Source of the DNA: Lachnospiraceae bacterium
GTDB lineage: Bacteria; Bacillota; Clostridia; Lachnospirales; Lachnospiraceae
Reading direction: 5' to 3'
Length of the DNA: 64,000 nucleotides
NCBI GenBank assembly: GCA_004558185.1
Contig: SFDP01000004.1
Location: forward strand, 1 to 64,000
The position numbers and the translations under genes are program-made. A model generated the notes under the pieces. The model did not search any database and had not been told where the DNA came from. It saw only the letters and a list, made by a program, of their open reading frames with translations. Position 1 is the stretch's first letter; each line of letters starts with the position of its first letter. Positions 7,752-16,511 of this stretch are shown here, one piece after another.

Positions 7752-7779
7752 TTGAAACTTTTCTTTCTTGTGGTATATC
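7752..7779 (+). promoter_or_regulatory. Promoter of the acyltransferase operon
   Basis: TTGAAA (7752-7757) and TATATC (7774-7779) with a 16-bp spacer lie in an AT-rich gap 70 bp upstream of the MBOAT gene. This gap marks the border between the accessory region and the intact chromosomal genes. Confidence 0.5.
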
Positions 7780-7847
7780 TATTAAGAGAGGAAGATGAAA
7801 AAGTATTCTTCTGACAAGATACAATAGAAAATATCGAGGAAAATAGA

Positions 7848-9254
7848 ATGGTTTTCAGCAGTTTTGCGTTTATTATATATTTTTTGCCGCTGTTTTTATT
7901 TTTTTATTTTTTTGTGCCCTCTTTTTGTGAAAATGCGGTAATTTTGATTGGTAGCCTGATCTTTTATTATTATGGAGTGAAGGACAATCCGGAATATCTT
8001 TTACTAATGATATTGTCTGTGGTGGTCAATTATGTGGTTGCCCGTATGATGGCACAGTCTCGCCAAAAGGGTGTTCGTAAGGGATGGCTGATTACCGGAT
8101 TATGCTATAATTTTGGCTGTTTGTTTATCTTTAAATATCTGGATTTTTTGCTGGAGAATTTTAATCTGGTCAGCAGGCAGCTGGGGAAGGAAATGCAGTT
8201 TGAATTGACCGATCTGGTACTCCCCATTGGGATCAGCTTCTATACCTTTCAAATCAGCTCCTATCTGATCGACGTATATCGAAAGAAGGTCAGGGTAGAG
8301 ACCTCTCTGCTGAATTTGGGAACCTATCTCTGTATGTTTCCTCAGTTGATTGCAGGACCCATTGTTACCTACTCTCAGGTACAGAAGCAGCTTGCCAATC
8401 GGAAGGCAACCTGGAGTAACATAGAAGAAGGAATGAGAGAGTTTACCCTTGGTCTGGCTTCCAAGGTATTGCTTGCCAATCGGGTAGGGGGACTTTGGAA
8501 TCAGGTGGTGACGATTGGGTTTGAAAGTATTTCGACCCCTTTGGCCTGGTTGGGAATTGTGGCATACAGCTTTCAGATTTACTTCGATTTTTACGGATAT
8601 TCCTTGATGGCCAAGGGCTTGGGTCGGATTATGGGCTTTACCTTTCCGGATAACTTCCGGCAGCCATATATGTCTAAAACTATGAGTGAATTCTGGCGTC
8701 GCTGGCACATCACTCTGGGGAGCTGGTTCAGGGAGTATGTCTACATTCCGTTGGGGGGAAACAGGAAACACACCTACCGTAATCTGTTGATTGTCTGGCT
8801 GCTGACCGGACTGTGGCATGGTGCAAGCTGGAATTTTCTGCTGTGGGGACTTATCTGTTTTGTACTCATCGCCCTGGAAAAAGCCGGGCTGGGGAAAATA
8901 ATGGAGCGCTTTCCTTTATTGGGACATGGCTATATGTTAGTTGTCATCCCTCTCTTCTGGCTGGTTTTTGCGGTTACTGATCTGGGACAACTGGGGCTTT
9001 ATTTTACTCGCCTGTTTCCCTTTTTAGAGGATAAGTCACAGGCCGTCTTTGCAGGAGATTTTATCAAGTATATTCGGATATATGCCCCGCCGCTTTTCGC
9101 TTCACTGCTATTTTGTATTCCTTTTCCGGGAAAGCTATACAGGAAGACAAAGGCCACCTTTCTGATGACCTTATTTCTGGTTATTTTATTCTGGCTGTGT
9201 ATGTACAATCTGTATCAGGGACTGGATAATCCCTTTTTGTACTATCAGTTTTAA
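7848..9254 (+). CDS. MBOAT-family O-acyltransferase (AlgI/DltB-like)
   Basis: The 468-residue protein has about ten membrane segments and the MBOAT signature. The conserved region SEFWRRWHITLGSWFREYVYIPLGGN (about 283-308) is followed by LTGLWHGASWNF (about 320-331), whose His is the catalytic residue of the family. Such proteins pass acetyl groups through the membrane to an extracytoplasmic acceptor. The next gene, 15 nt away, encodes an SGNH-type protein, the usual partner. Together they probably O-acetylate a cell-surface polysaccharide; the acceptor cannot be read from the sequence. Confidence 0.88.
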   Translation: MVFSSFAFIIYFLPLFLFFYFFVPSFCENAVILIGSLIFYYYGVKDNPEYLLLMILSVVVNYVVARMMAQSRQKGVRKGWLITGLCYNFGCLFIFKYLDFLLENFNLVSRQLGKEMQFELTDLVLPIGISFYTFQISSYLIDVYRKKVRVETSLLNLGTYLCMFPQLIAGPIVTYSQVQKQLANRKATWSNIEEGMREFTLGLASKVLLANRVGGLWNQVVTIGFESISTPLAWLGIVAYSFQIYFDFYGYSLMAKGLGRIMGFTFPDNFRQPYMSKTMSEFWRRWHITLGSWFREYVYIPLGGNRKHTYRNLLIVWLLTGLWHGASWNFLLWGLICFVLIALEKAGLGKIMERFPLLGHGYMLVVIPLFWLVFAVTDLGQLGLYFTRLFPFLEDKSQAVFAGDFIKYIRIYAPPLFASLLFCIPFPGKLYRKTKATFLMTLFLVILFWLCMYNLYQGLDNPFLYYQF

Positions 9255-9268
9255 GCGGGGAGTGGAGC

Positions 9269-10237
9269 ATGGTAAAAACAAAAAAAAGACAGTGGTCCTA
9301 TGTGATCATGCTGGGAATAAGCATCACCTTGTTTATTCTGGGCTGGAAGCTGGACTTTATTCATTTAGAACCGCCTGCAGCCGGTACAGAGGCAGAATTC
9401 AGAGATGGCTATCGGGAGCTTAGCAGACTGGACTGGTTAAAAGAATTATTTCACTTACCGGATTCTGCTCCTGACAGCCCAATAGTGAATGAGTCACAGA
9501 TGCGGCAGGAAGCACAGGAGGAACAGGCTGAGGCAAACGGGGAAGAAGAATTTACCGAGGAAAATATGGCAAATGTGTCAGATAATATGACTGAAGTGTC
9601 AGAGAGCGCTGAGCTCATGGATACATCAGAAGCTAATGAAGCTAAAGGAGCAAAGGAGCCCTTCCAGGCGGATACCGCTTACTTTGACGATGCTTTGTTC
9701 ATTGGCGACTCCCGAACGGTAGGTTTATCCGAATACGGGAATCTTGGGCAGGCAGAGGTTCTGGCAAATTCAGGGATGAGTGTCTATAAAATCAAGGAAG
9801 CCAGCTTTCCGCTGAAAAATGGTGAGAAGGTAAAGCTGGAAGAGCTGCTTGCAGACCGGAAGTTTGGAAAAATTTATGTGATGCTGGGGATCAATGAGCT
9901 GGGCTACGATTTTGACCAGACCGTTAAAAAGTATCAGGAGGTGGTGAAGCTGCTTCAGGATACCCAGCCTGAGGCGATTATTTTCCTGCAGGCCAATCTG
10001 CATATTTCCAAAGAAAAATCGGACACCTCCCCTTATTATAATAATGAAAATATTAATCGTTTTAATCAGGCGGTAAGTGAAATGGCTGACGGGGAGAGCA
10101 TTTTTTATCTGGATGTAAATCCTCTGTTTGATGATGCACAGGGCTGTCTGGCTTCGGAATATACTACAGATCATACGCATATTCTGGGCAAATATTACAG
10201 TACCTGGGTAGAGTGGCTTCTGACCCAGGCCAGGTAA
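9269..10237 (+). CDS. Membrane-anchored SGNH/GDSL hydrolase, acylation partner
   Basis: The 322-residue protein has one N-terminal membrane helix (about residues 11-25), an acidic linker rich in Glu (about 70-130), and an SGNH domain. LFIGDSRTVGL (about 146-156) carries the nucleophilic Ser, VMLGINELGY the Asn block, and TDHTHI near the end the catalytic Asp and His. This is the extracytoplasmic half of an AlgI-type O-acetylation pair, like AlgX/AlgJ or OatA-type domains. It is co-transcribed with the acyltransferase upstream. Confidence 0.82.
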   Translation: MVKTKKRQWSYVIMLGISITLFILGWKLDFIHLEPPAAGTEAEFRDGYRELSRLDWLKELFHLPDSAPDSPIVNESQMRQEAQEEQAEANGEEEFTEENMANVSDNMTEVSESAELMDTSEANEAKGAKEPFQADTAYFDDALFIGDSRTVGLSEYGNLGQAEVLANSGMSVYKIKEASFPLKNGEKVKLEELLADRKFGKIYVMLGINELGYDFDQTVKKYQEVVKLLQDTQPEAIIFLQANLHISKEKSDTSPYYNNENINRFNQAVSEMADGESIFYLDVNPLFDDAQGCLASEYTTDHTHILGKYYSTWVEWLLTQAR

Positions 10238-10309
10238 AGGGTGATCCTCTGTTAGAGGTGTCAGAAATCGATAGATTTTTATTGATTAAAAAAATTCAGG
10301 AGAAAAACG

Positions 10310-11413
10310 GTGCCTAATATCAATCTACTGATTAAGCCGGCCTCCGGGCTGTGCAATATGCGCTGCAGCTATTGCTTTTATCATGATGAAGCCTTGAACC
10401 GCCAAACAGCCTCCTACGGAATGATGGAGGAAGATACTTTGGAGGCGGTCATTCAGAAGGCCATTGCCTTTTCAGATACGGACTGTACCATTGCCTATCA
10501 GGGAGGAGAGCCTACCTTAAGAGGTCTGGATTTTTTTCGGCGATCCATCCAACTGCAAAATAAGCATAATACGAGAAAAATACGAATCCATAATGCGATC
10601 CAGACCAATGGCCTTCTTCTGGATGATGACTGGGCCGAATTCCTCCATGATAATCATTTTCTGGTGGGGATATCTCTGGATGGAATACAGTTTACCCATG
10701 ACCGACTGCGAACAGACCAGGCAGGAAGGGGAACCTTTCAGCGGGTGATGGAGGCTGTCGGCCTGTTGAAAAAGCATAAGGTGGAGTTTAATATTCTGAC
10801 GGTAGTGAACGCCCTGACGGCAAAGAAAATCAGCCGGATTTATTCCTTCTATCGGGAGCAGGGCTTTGATTATCTACAGTTTATTCCCTGCCTGAATCCT
10901 CTGGAGGGGGGAGGGGAGCAGTATGAATATACTCTTACGCCAAAGGCCTTTGGTCATTTTTTAAATACCCTGTTTGATTTGTGGTATCAGGAGCTGCTGG
11001 AAGGAAGAAGGGTTCATATTCAGCTTTTTGAGGAATACATTCGTATGCTTTACGGGCAGATGCCAAAAGTGTGCGGAATGCTTGGAGTTTGCTCCTGCCA
11101 GAATGTGGTGGAGGCAGACGGGGAGGTATATCCCTGTGATTTTTATGTTCTGGATCAGTACAAGCTGGGAAAGCTGACGGAAAAGTCCATGGAGGATATC
11201 CAAAACAAGCGGAAGGAAATCCGTTTCATTGAGCAATCTCTGCCTGTGCCGGAGGAATGCAGAGAGTGCAGGTATTATCCGCTGTGCAGAGGCGGGTGCC
11301 GCCGTTATCGCCAGCCGGTGCATTGCTTCTGCGAATCCTACAAAGCCTTTTTTGACTATTGCCTTAAGCGATTGGAAAAGGCAGCAGTGATGTATGCCGA
11401 AGCCCTAAATTAA
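10310..11413 (+). CDS. Anaerobic sulfatase-maturating radical SAM enzyme
   Basis: The 367-residue protein starts with GTG behind AGGAGAAAAACG. CNMRCSYC (residues 15-22) is the radical-SAM Cx3Cx2C cluster site, followed by AYQGGEPTL (about 62-70). The C-terminal SPASM domain holds the Cys set CGMLGVCSC, YPCDFY and CRECRYYPLCRGGC for two further iron-sulfur clusters. These features and the length are those of anSME, which oxidises a Cys or Ser of sulfatases to formylglycine without oxygen. A Cys-type sulfatase gene lies 3.7 kb downstream and is the likely client. Confidence 0.9.
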   Translation: MPNINLLIKPASGLCNMRCSYCFYHDEALNRQTASYGMMEEDTLEAVIQKAIAFSDTDCTIAYQGGEPTLRGLDFFRRSIQLQNKHNTRKIRIHNAIQTNGLLLDDDWAEFLHDNHFLVGISLDGIQFTHDRLRTDQAGRGTFQRVMEAVGLLKKHKVEFNILTVVNALTAKKISRIYSFYREQGFDYLQFIPCLNPLEGGGEQYEYTLTPKAFGHFLNTLFDLWYQELLEGRRVHIQLFEEYIRMLYGQMPKVCGMLGVCSCQNVVEADGEVYPCDFYVLDQYKLGKLTEKSMEDIQNKRKEIRFIEQSLPVPEECRECRYYPLCRGGCRRYRQPVHCFCESYKAFFDYCLKRLEKAAVMYAEALN

Positions 11414-11455
11414 TTGGGGAAGCAGCTGCCGGGGAAAACAAATATTGAAATAAGG

Positions 11456-11496
11456 CTACCGCAATCCCACTGGCGTTAGACGGTGGGTTAAGGTAG
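11456..11496. repeat. Nested hairpin after the maturase gene
   Basis: CTACC/GGTAG encloses CCCAC/GTGGG in the first part of a 535-bp gene-free stretch (11414-11948). The hairpin has no T-run. It may be a dispersed palindromic repeat or part of a 3' untranslated region. I do not recognise it. Confidence 0.4.
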
Positions 11497-11524
11497 TTAA
11501 ATAGTGACGAGTAAGTAAAAGAAG

Positions 11525-11571
11525 GATCGGTACAAAGCTCCTGCGAAGGAGCATTGCGCCGATCTTTTTTT
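11525..11571 (+). terminator. Rho-independent terminator after the maturase gene
   Basis: GATCGG (11525-11530) pairs with CCGATC (11559-11564), with an inner GCTCC/GGAGC stem, and is followed by seven T. It separates the acylation/maturase operon from the transporter operon. Confidence 0.85.
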
Positions 11572-11723
11572 CCTGCAAGCAGGATGTTCATTTCATTGAA
11601 CCTTTGCAGGGCTCTGAATAGTTACAAAAATAAAAGGAATAAGACAGAATAAACGGATAAAATCACCACAAAAAAAATATAAAGAAGGAAAAAGGGGGCG
11701 AATGTGACAAAAAATAAAAAAAA

Positions 11724-11795
11724 TCCATACAACATTTATGAAAAACGACCTATTCCATACAACTTTTTAATAAAAATAAATAACTTGTGTTGTAT
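11724..11795 (+). promoter_or_regulatory. Three ATACAAC boxes, candidate operators
   Basis: TCCATACAAC occurs at 11724-11733 and again exactly 30 bp later at 11754-11763. The inverted form GTTGTAT (11789-11795) overlaps the -35 box of the transporter promoter. Spacing of about three helical turns puts the sites on one DNA face. The GntR/LacI-type regulator at the end of this cluster is the natural candidate to bind them; this is an inference. Confidence 0.5.
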
Positions 11796-11818
11796 ATAGA
11801 GGTTTCTCATGCTATATT
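11790..11818 (+). promoter_or_regulatory. Promoter of the tctCBA-sulfatase operon
   Basis: TTGTAT (11790-11795) and TATATT (11813-11818) have a 17-bp spacer. The leader of about 125 nt contains a GCTGC/GCAGC hairpin (11918-11932) directly before the GAGAGG ribosome site. Confidence 0.6.
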
Positions 11819-11948
11819 TGCCTTACCAGCAGGGAGGAACAGGAAAAAGAAGAGGTTATTAAAGGAATAAGAAAAACGGAGGTTGAAGAAGGCTTGCTTC
11901 TGAAACCCGGATTAAATGCTGCATCAGGCAGCGGAAAGAGAGGAAAAA

Positions 11949-12914
11949 ATGAAAAAGAGATTTTTAAGCAGTGTTTTGGCTCTGGTTATGGTAATAGTTT
12001 TGCTGGCAGGCTGCGGAGGTTCAAAAACGACAAGCTGGACGGTTACCTGTCCCTGGGCTCCCTCCGGTGTGGCAGCCATGGTCAGCCAGAAGGCGGCCTC
12101 CCTGTCCACTGAATACTCTGACAGCATTATTCTGGTAGCAGATGCAATTAAAGGCGATGCAGCAACCGTGAATACCTGGGTAGCGGACACTAAGGCAGGA
12201 GACCCCGAATTGGTATTTGCAGGAGAAGGCCTGTTTGCCATTACCTCTATTTTGGATCCGGCAAAATTACAGTTTACCTATGATGACTTTGTCTTTGTAG
12301 AAAACCTGTATTCTTCCGTATTCGTCATGTCCGCAGATGCTTCCCTAGGCATTAAGAGCATTGACGATTTGAAGGCTTACCTGGAAACGGTTGAGGAGGT
12401 GAGTGTAGCAACCAACGGAGCTACCGGCTCAGAGGCATTTCTGGCGGCCTCACTTCTGGGCGCTATGGGCTATGGGAATAAATTGAAGCTCACCCCTTAC
12501 AGCTCGGCAGCAGAGGCAGCACAGGCAGTGGTAAGGGGGGAGACCAATCTGGCCGTATCCCATCAGTCACAGATTCTGGAATCCTATCAGCAAAATGGAG
12601 TTACCATTGTATGTGCATTCGATGAATCCGACATTACAGAGGGTGTATTTGCAGGTATAGAAGGAGTTGGTAAGTATGGATATCCTTATTTCCGTAATCG
12701 CTGCTTCGTGCTTGCCCGCTCCGGTACCGAAGCGAAGGTGGTAGAGGAACTGAAAGCGTTGTATGATGACATTCTGTCGGATGAAGAGATGAAGACCTGG
12801 CTGGTGGACACCATGATGCTGGAGGTGGATACCATGACTGAAGCTGATGTACAGGCTCATATTCAGAATGTACAGAATATTGTAAACGAATATTATGATT
12901 TGGTCGTACAGTAA
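11949..12914 (+). CDS. tctC: TctC-type solute-binding lipoprotein
   Basis: The 321-residue protein begins with a lipoprotein signal: basic MKKR, a hydrophobic stretch and the lipobox VLLAGC with Cys at about residue 21. The mature part shows the Bug/TctC fold, including the first strand WTVTCPWAPSGVAAM and VATNGATGSEAFLAA, which lines the carboxylate site in the family. It is the extracytoplasmic receptor of a tripartite tricarboxylate transporter. Start 11949 is chosen for its GAGAGG site and the signal peptide. tctB and tctA follow. The substrate is unknown; the adjacent sulfatase suggests a carboxylate linked to a sulfated compound. Confidence 0.88.
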   Translation: MKKRFLSSVLALVMVIVLLAGCGGSKTTSWTVTCPWAPSGVAAMVSQKAASLSTEYSDSIILVADAIKGDAATVNTWVADTKAGDPELVFAGEGLFAITSILDPAKLQFTYDDFVFVENLYSSVFVMSADASLGIKSIDDLKAYLETVEEVSVATNGATGSEAFLAASLLGAMGYGNKLKLTPYSSAAEAAQAVVRGETNLAVSHQSQILESYQQNGVTIVCAFDESDITEGVFAGIEGVGKYGYPYFRNRCFVLARSGTEAKVVEELKALYDDILSDEEMKTWLVDTMMLEVDTMTEADVQAHIQNVQNIVNEYYDLVVQ

Positions 12915-12923
12915 AATCCTTTT

Positions 12924-12960
12924 GGGGATGGGCAGCCCGGATGGGAGGCTCATCCCCTTT
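12924..12960 (+). terminator. Intercistronic hairpin after tctC
   Basis: GGGGATG (12924-12930) pairs with CATCCCC (12951-12957), followed by only TTT. A partial terminator or RNA-end protector here would give more binding protein than membrane subunits, as is common after solute-binding-protein genes. Confidence 0.6.
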
Positions 12961-13015
12961 GTAGAGAGAGGGAAGCTGTGCACAGGTGTATGAGCAAGAA
13001 AGGAGTGACAGATCA

Positions 13016-13543
13016 ATGAAAGAAAAAATAACCTGGCTGGATCGATTGGATGCCGGAAGGGATACCCTGGGAAAGAGGTTGGCAGCCAAAGAAATCCAGC
13101 TTCCCACAGAACTGATTGCAGGAGGCTTCTTTTTCCTTTTGGCTATCGTGATTTATATCATTATGCCTAATCAGGTAGCTGTTGCGGATTCGGATGTGGT
13201 AAACGGAAGAGCATTTCCCACCCTGCTTGTAGGTCTGATGCTGGTTTTCAGTCTGGTTCTGCTGGTGCAGGAATGGATTAAAGTAAAAGTAAAAAAGCAG
13301 CCTCTGACAACGAAGAAGATAAATCTCCTGGTGGAGATAAAGGCTCTGGCTATTCTGGGGATTTTGCTTATTACCTATTTCCTCTGCCGCATAACCAATC
13401 TGTTTGTCATTGGCGCCTGCTTCTGCTGCCTGGGCTTTCTGGTGTATTTCAGGTGCCGTAAGGTAAGCTACTATGTAATCACTCTGACGATGGCCGTATT
13501 AATCTGGGCGGCCTTTCGATTCGGACTGAATGTCAGCTTTTAG
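13016..13543 (+). CDS. tctB: TctB-type small membrane subunit
   Basis: The 175-residue protein has four predicted membrane helices (about 29-46, 64-82, 103-122 and 128-168, the last region probably two helices), matching the small, poorly conserved TctB subunit. Start 13016 is chosen because GGAGTG lies 8 nt upstream; an upstream in-frame ATG at 12986 lacks a site. It lies between the receptor and the large TctA subunit, the normal order for this transporter family. Confidence 0.8.
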   Translation: MKEKITWLDRLDAGRDTLGKRLAAKEIQLPTELIAGGFFFLLAIVIYIIMPNQVAVADSDVVNGRAFPTLLVGLMLVFSLVLLVQEWIKVKVKKQPLTTKKINLLVEIKALAILGILLITYFLCRITNLFVIGACFCCLGFLVYFRCRKVSYYVITLTMAVLIWAAFRFGLNVSF

Positions 13544-13560
13544 GAAAGGAGGAAAAGAAT

Positions 13561-15063
13561 ATGCTGGAATTTATCGGACCGGCGCTGGAGCACCTGTTTA
13601 CCCTGGAAAACTTTTTATGGATGAATCTGGGAATTTTCATTGGCTCTGTTTTTGCGGCGATTCCCGGACTTACGGTTATCCTGTGTGTGATTCTGTTTTT
13701 GCCCTTTACCTATAAAATGACGGCAATTCCCGGCATGATGTTTCTTTTGGGCATCTACTGTGCAGGTGGCTATGGGGGAAGTGTATCTGCAATCCTGATC
13801 AACACTCCGGGTACTCCCCATGCTGCCACAACCATGATGGACGGGCATCCGCTGTCCAAAAGGGGAAGAACAAAGGCCGCTTTAAGGATTGCTTTGTATG
13901 CTTCTGCTTTTGGAGGAGTCTTTTCTGCTCTAATGCTGCTGTTTTTAGGGCCACAGGTGGCACAGGTGGCAGCCCGGCTGGGTACGGCAGAATACTTTAT
14001 GGTATGCCTTTTTGGATTGACCATTATTGCGGGAGTATCAGGAAAAAGCATGATTAAGGGGATCATTTCTGCCTGTATAGGATTGCTGATTTCATGCATT
14101 GGAGCAGATCCCCTGACCAGCTACGACCGATTTACCTTTGGTATATCCCGGCTTTATTTAGGGCTGGATCTGGCAATCTGCCTGATTGGACTGTTTGCCC
14201 TGGTAGAAATTTTAAGTAAGGCAGAAAAGAAACCGGGGCCTTTGGTTCTGGATACGGAAAAGATGAACGATAAGGGGGAGATTACCAAAGAGGAGTATAA
14301 GAGGATGCTCCGGCCTACGCTCATTTCCTCACTGCTGGGAGTGATGGTGGGAATTATCCCCGGTACGGGAGCCTCAGAGGCTTCCTGGCTGGCCTATGAT
14401 CGGGCCAGAGCAATGTCCAGGCATAAGGAGGAATTTGGCAAGGGCTCTGTGGAGGGTATTGCAGCAGCAGAGGCAGCCAACAATGCGGTGACCGGAGCAA
14501 CCCTGATTCCGCTGCTGACCATGGGCATTCCGGGAGACGGTACTGTGGCCATCATGCTGTCTGCCCTGATGATTAATGGACTGAATCCGGGACTGAGCTT
14601 GTTTACCACTCAGGGAGACATTATGTATGCCATTATGATTGGCCTGGTATTTGTCAATCTGTTTATGCTGCTGCAGGGGCAGTTTTTAACGAAGCTGTTT
14701 GCTAAGGTGGTTTCTATTCCCCAGGAAATCCTGACACCGATTATCGTAATTTTCTGCTTTGCAGGAGCCTATTCCGTAAATAAGAACTATTTTGATGTGG
14801 GAGTGGCATTGCTTTTTGCCATAGCTGCATGGTTTTTGCGAAAGCTGGATATGCCGCCGGTTCCTATCTTATTGGGGATGGTGCTGGGAAATATGACCGA
14901 AACCAATTTTAGAAGGGCATTACTATTGTCCAATGGTAATCCTGCGGTTTTTGTCAGCAGTATTTATTGCATTATTTTCCTGGCATTAACCGTTTTTGCA
15001 ATAGCTGCTCTGGTGCGCAGTAAGATGAAGGAAGCAAAAACAGATAAAAGGGGAGAAGAGTAA
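13561..15063 (+). CDS. tctA: TctA-type large permease subunit
   Basis: The 500-residue membrane protein has the two family hallmarks: GGYGGSVSAILINTPGTPHA (about residues 68-87) in the first half and GVMVGIIPGTGASEASWLAY in the second half, each a Gly-rich re-entrant region of the inverted repeat. About twelve helices follow the usual pattern. GGAGG lies 8 nt upstream of the ATG and 17 nt separate it from tctB. It forms the ion-driven channel of the tripartite tricarboxylate transporter. Confidence 0.93.
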   Translation: MLEFIGPALEHLFTLENFLWMNLGIFIGSVFAAIPGLTVILCVILFLPFTYKMTAIPGMMFLLGIYCAGGYGGSVSAILINTPGTPHAATTMMDGHPLSKRGRTKAALRIALYASAFGGVFSALMLLFLGPQVAQVAARLGTAEYFMVCLFGLTIIAGVSGKSMIKGIISACIGLLISCIGADPLTSYDRFTFGISRLYLGLDLAICLIGLFALVEILSKAEKKPGPLVLDTEKMNDKGEITKEEYKRMLRPTLISSLLGVMVGIIPGTGASEASWLAYDRARAMSRHKEEFGKGSVEGIAAAEAANNAVTGATLIPLLTMGIPGDGTVAIMLSALMINGLNPGLSLFTTQGDIMYAIMIGLVFVNLFMLLQGQFLTKLFAKVVSIPQEILTPIIVIFCFAGAYSVNKNYFDVGVALLFAIAAWFLRKLDMPPVPILLGMVLGNMTETNFRRALLLSNGNPAVFVSSIYCIIFLALTVFAIAALVRSKMKEAKTDKRGEE

Positions 15064-15081
15064 AGTAAAGGAGAGAGTTCT

Positions 15082-16434
15082 ATGGCATATAATATTATTT
15101 TTTATTTTACGGATCAACAGAGGGCGGATACCTGTGGCTGCTACGGGCAGCCTCTGAATGTAACCCCAACACTGGACAGGCTGGCTAAAGAGGGTGTAAA
15201 ATTTGAATATGCCTTTTCACCGCAGCCGGTGTGTGGTCCCTGTCGGGCATTATTCCAGACCGGGAAATACCCTACCGAAACCGGCTGCTTTCGCAACAAT
15301 ATCATGCTCCCCACCGGGATAAAAACGTTGGCCAACTATATTGAAGAAGCAGGATACGAAACGGCATACATCGGTAAGTGGCATCTGGCCAGCGATGGAG
15401 AACTGGAGAAGCCTCCGGTAATTGATCACACGGTTACGGCTGTTCCCCGGGAACTCAGAGGCGGCTATAGCGGATTTTGGCGGGCTGCGGATGTACTGGA
15501 ATTCACCTCTCATGGCTATGACGGTTATGTCTTTGACGAGAATAATGAGAGGATTGACTTTACTGGCTACCGGGCGGACTGCATTACCGATCTGGCTCTG
15601 GATTTTTTTGACCAGAGAGATGAGAAGAAACCCTTTTTTATGACCATTTCCCATATTGAACCCCACCATCAGAATGACCATAACCACTATGAGGGGCCTG
15701 AAGGCTCTAAGGAACGGTTTAGGGATTACATTCTGCCGGAGGATTTAAAGGTGCTGAGGGGAGATGCAGACAGGGAATATCCCGATTATCTGGGAGCCTG
15801 TGCCAGCCTGGATGAGAATCTGGGCAGGCTGATTGAAAGGCTGAAGGAAAAGGGGCTGTATGAGAATACCATCATTATTTTCGGCGCAGATCATGGTTCT
15901 CATTTCAGAACCAGAAATCAGGACAGTCATCTGCTGGGCTATGATGATTATAAGCGGAGCTGCCATGATGCGGCTTTAAGGGTGCCCCTGGTCATTGCGG
16001 GAGGACCCTACAAAGGTGGTATTACCGTAAAAGAATTGGTCAGCATGGAGAGTCTGCCCAAGACGATTCTGGCCATGGCCGGTGTGGAGGTGGGAGCTGC
16101 CATGATTGGTGAGAACCTCCTTGACGTAGTGCAGAAGAAAAATCCGGAAAGGCCCAATGAGGTATTTGCACAGATTTCAGAAAGTCGTGTGGGAAGATGT
16201 ATTCGTACACCGGAATATACTTATTCTGTGTATGCGCCTAAGGTTCATGGAGGAGTGGCAGCGGCAGCGAAGGAGTATGCGGATGATTTCCTTTACGATA
16301 TGACAAAGGACCCTTATCAGCTGACGAATGTGGTGTCCGATCCTGCTTACGCAGAAATAAAAGAAGACTTGCGCAGTCGGCTGCTGAATTGGATTGAACA
16401 GGCAGAGGGAAGCAGACCCATAATCCATGATTGA
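15082..16434 (+). CDS. Cys-type sulfatase
   Basis: The 450-residue protein belongs to the formylglycine sulfatases. FTDQQRADTCGCYG (about residues 9-22) supplies metal ligands. PVCGPCRALFQTG (about 49-61) contains the C-x-P-x-R signature, with Cys51 as the residue converted to formylglycine. IGKWHLA and FGADHGSH complete the metal and sulfate site. No signal peptide is present, so it should act in the cytoplasm on an imported substrate. That fits the transporter encoded directly upstream and the maturase gene in the neighbourhood. Confidence 0.92.
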   Translation: MAYNIIFYFTDQQRADTCGCYGQPLNVTPTLDRLAKEGVKFEYAFSPQPVCGPCRALFQTGKYPTETGCFRNNIMLPTGIKTLANYIEEAGYETAYIGKWHLASDGELEKPPVIDHTVTAVPRELRGGYSGFWRAADVLEFTSHGYDGYVFDENNERIDFTGYRADCITDLALDFFDQRDEKKPFFMTISHIEPHHQNDHNHYEGPEGSKERFRDYILPEDLKVLRGDADREYPDYLGACASLDENLGRLIERLKEKGLYENTIIIFGADHGSHFRTRNQDSHLLGYDDYKRSCHDAALRVPLVIAGGPYKGGITVKELVSMESLPKTILAMAGVEVGAAMIGENLLDVVQKKNPERPNEVFAQISESRVGRCIRTPEYTYSVYAPKVHGGVAAAAKEYADDFLYDMTKDPYQLTNVVSDPAYAEIKEDLRSRLLNWIEQAEGSRPIIHD

Positions 16435-16511
16435 GGGGATAGGAGCTGCACCTTCTTTGGTGTATGGTTACCTGGCCGTATGCGTATCAAAATAGAAGTA
16501 AGGAGTTTGGG

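Noticed and set aside
11894..12112. 72-codon frame overlapping the start of tctC
   Set aside because: It overlaps the tctC signal peptide in another frame and encodes a low-complexity basic peptide.
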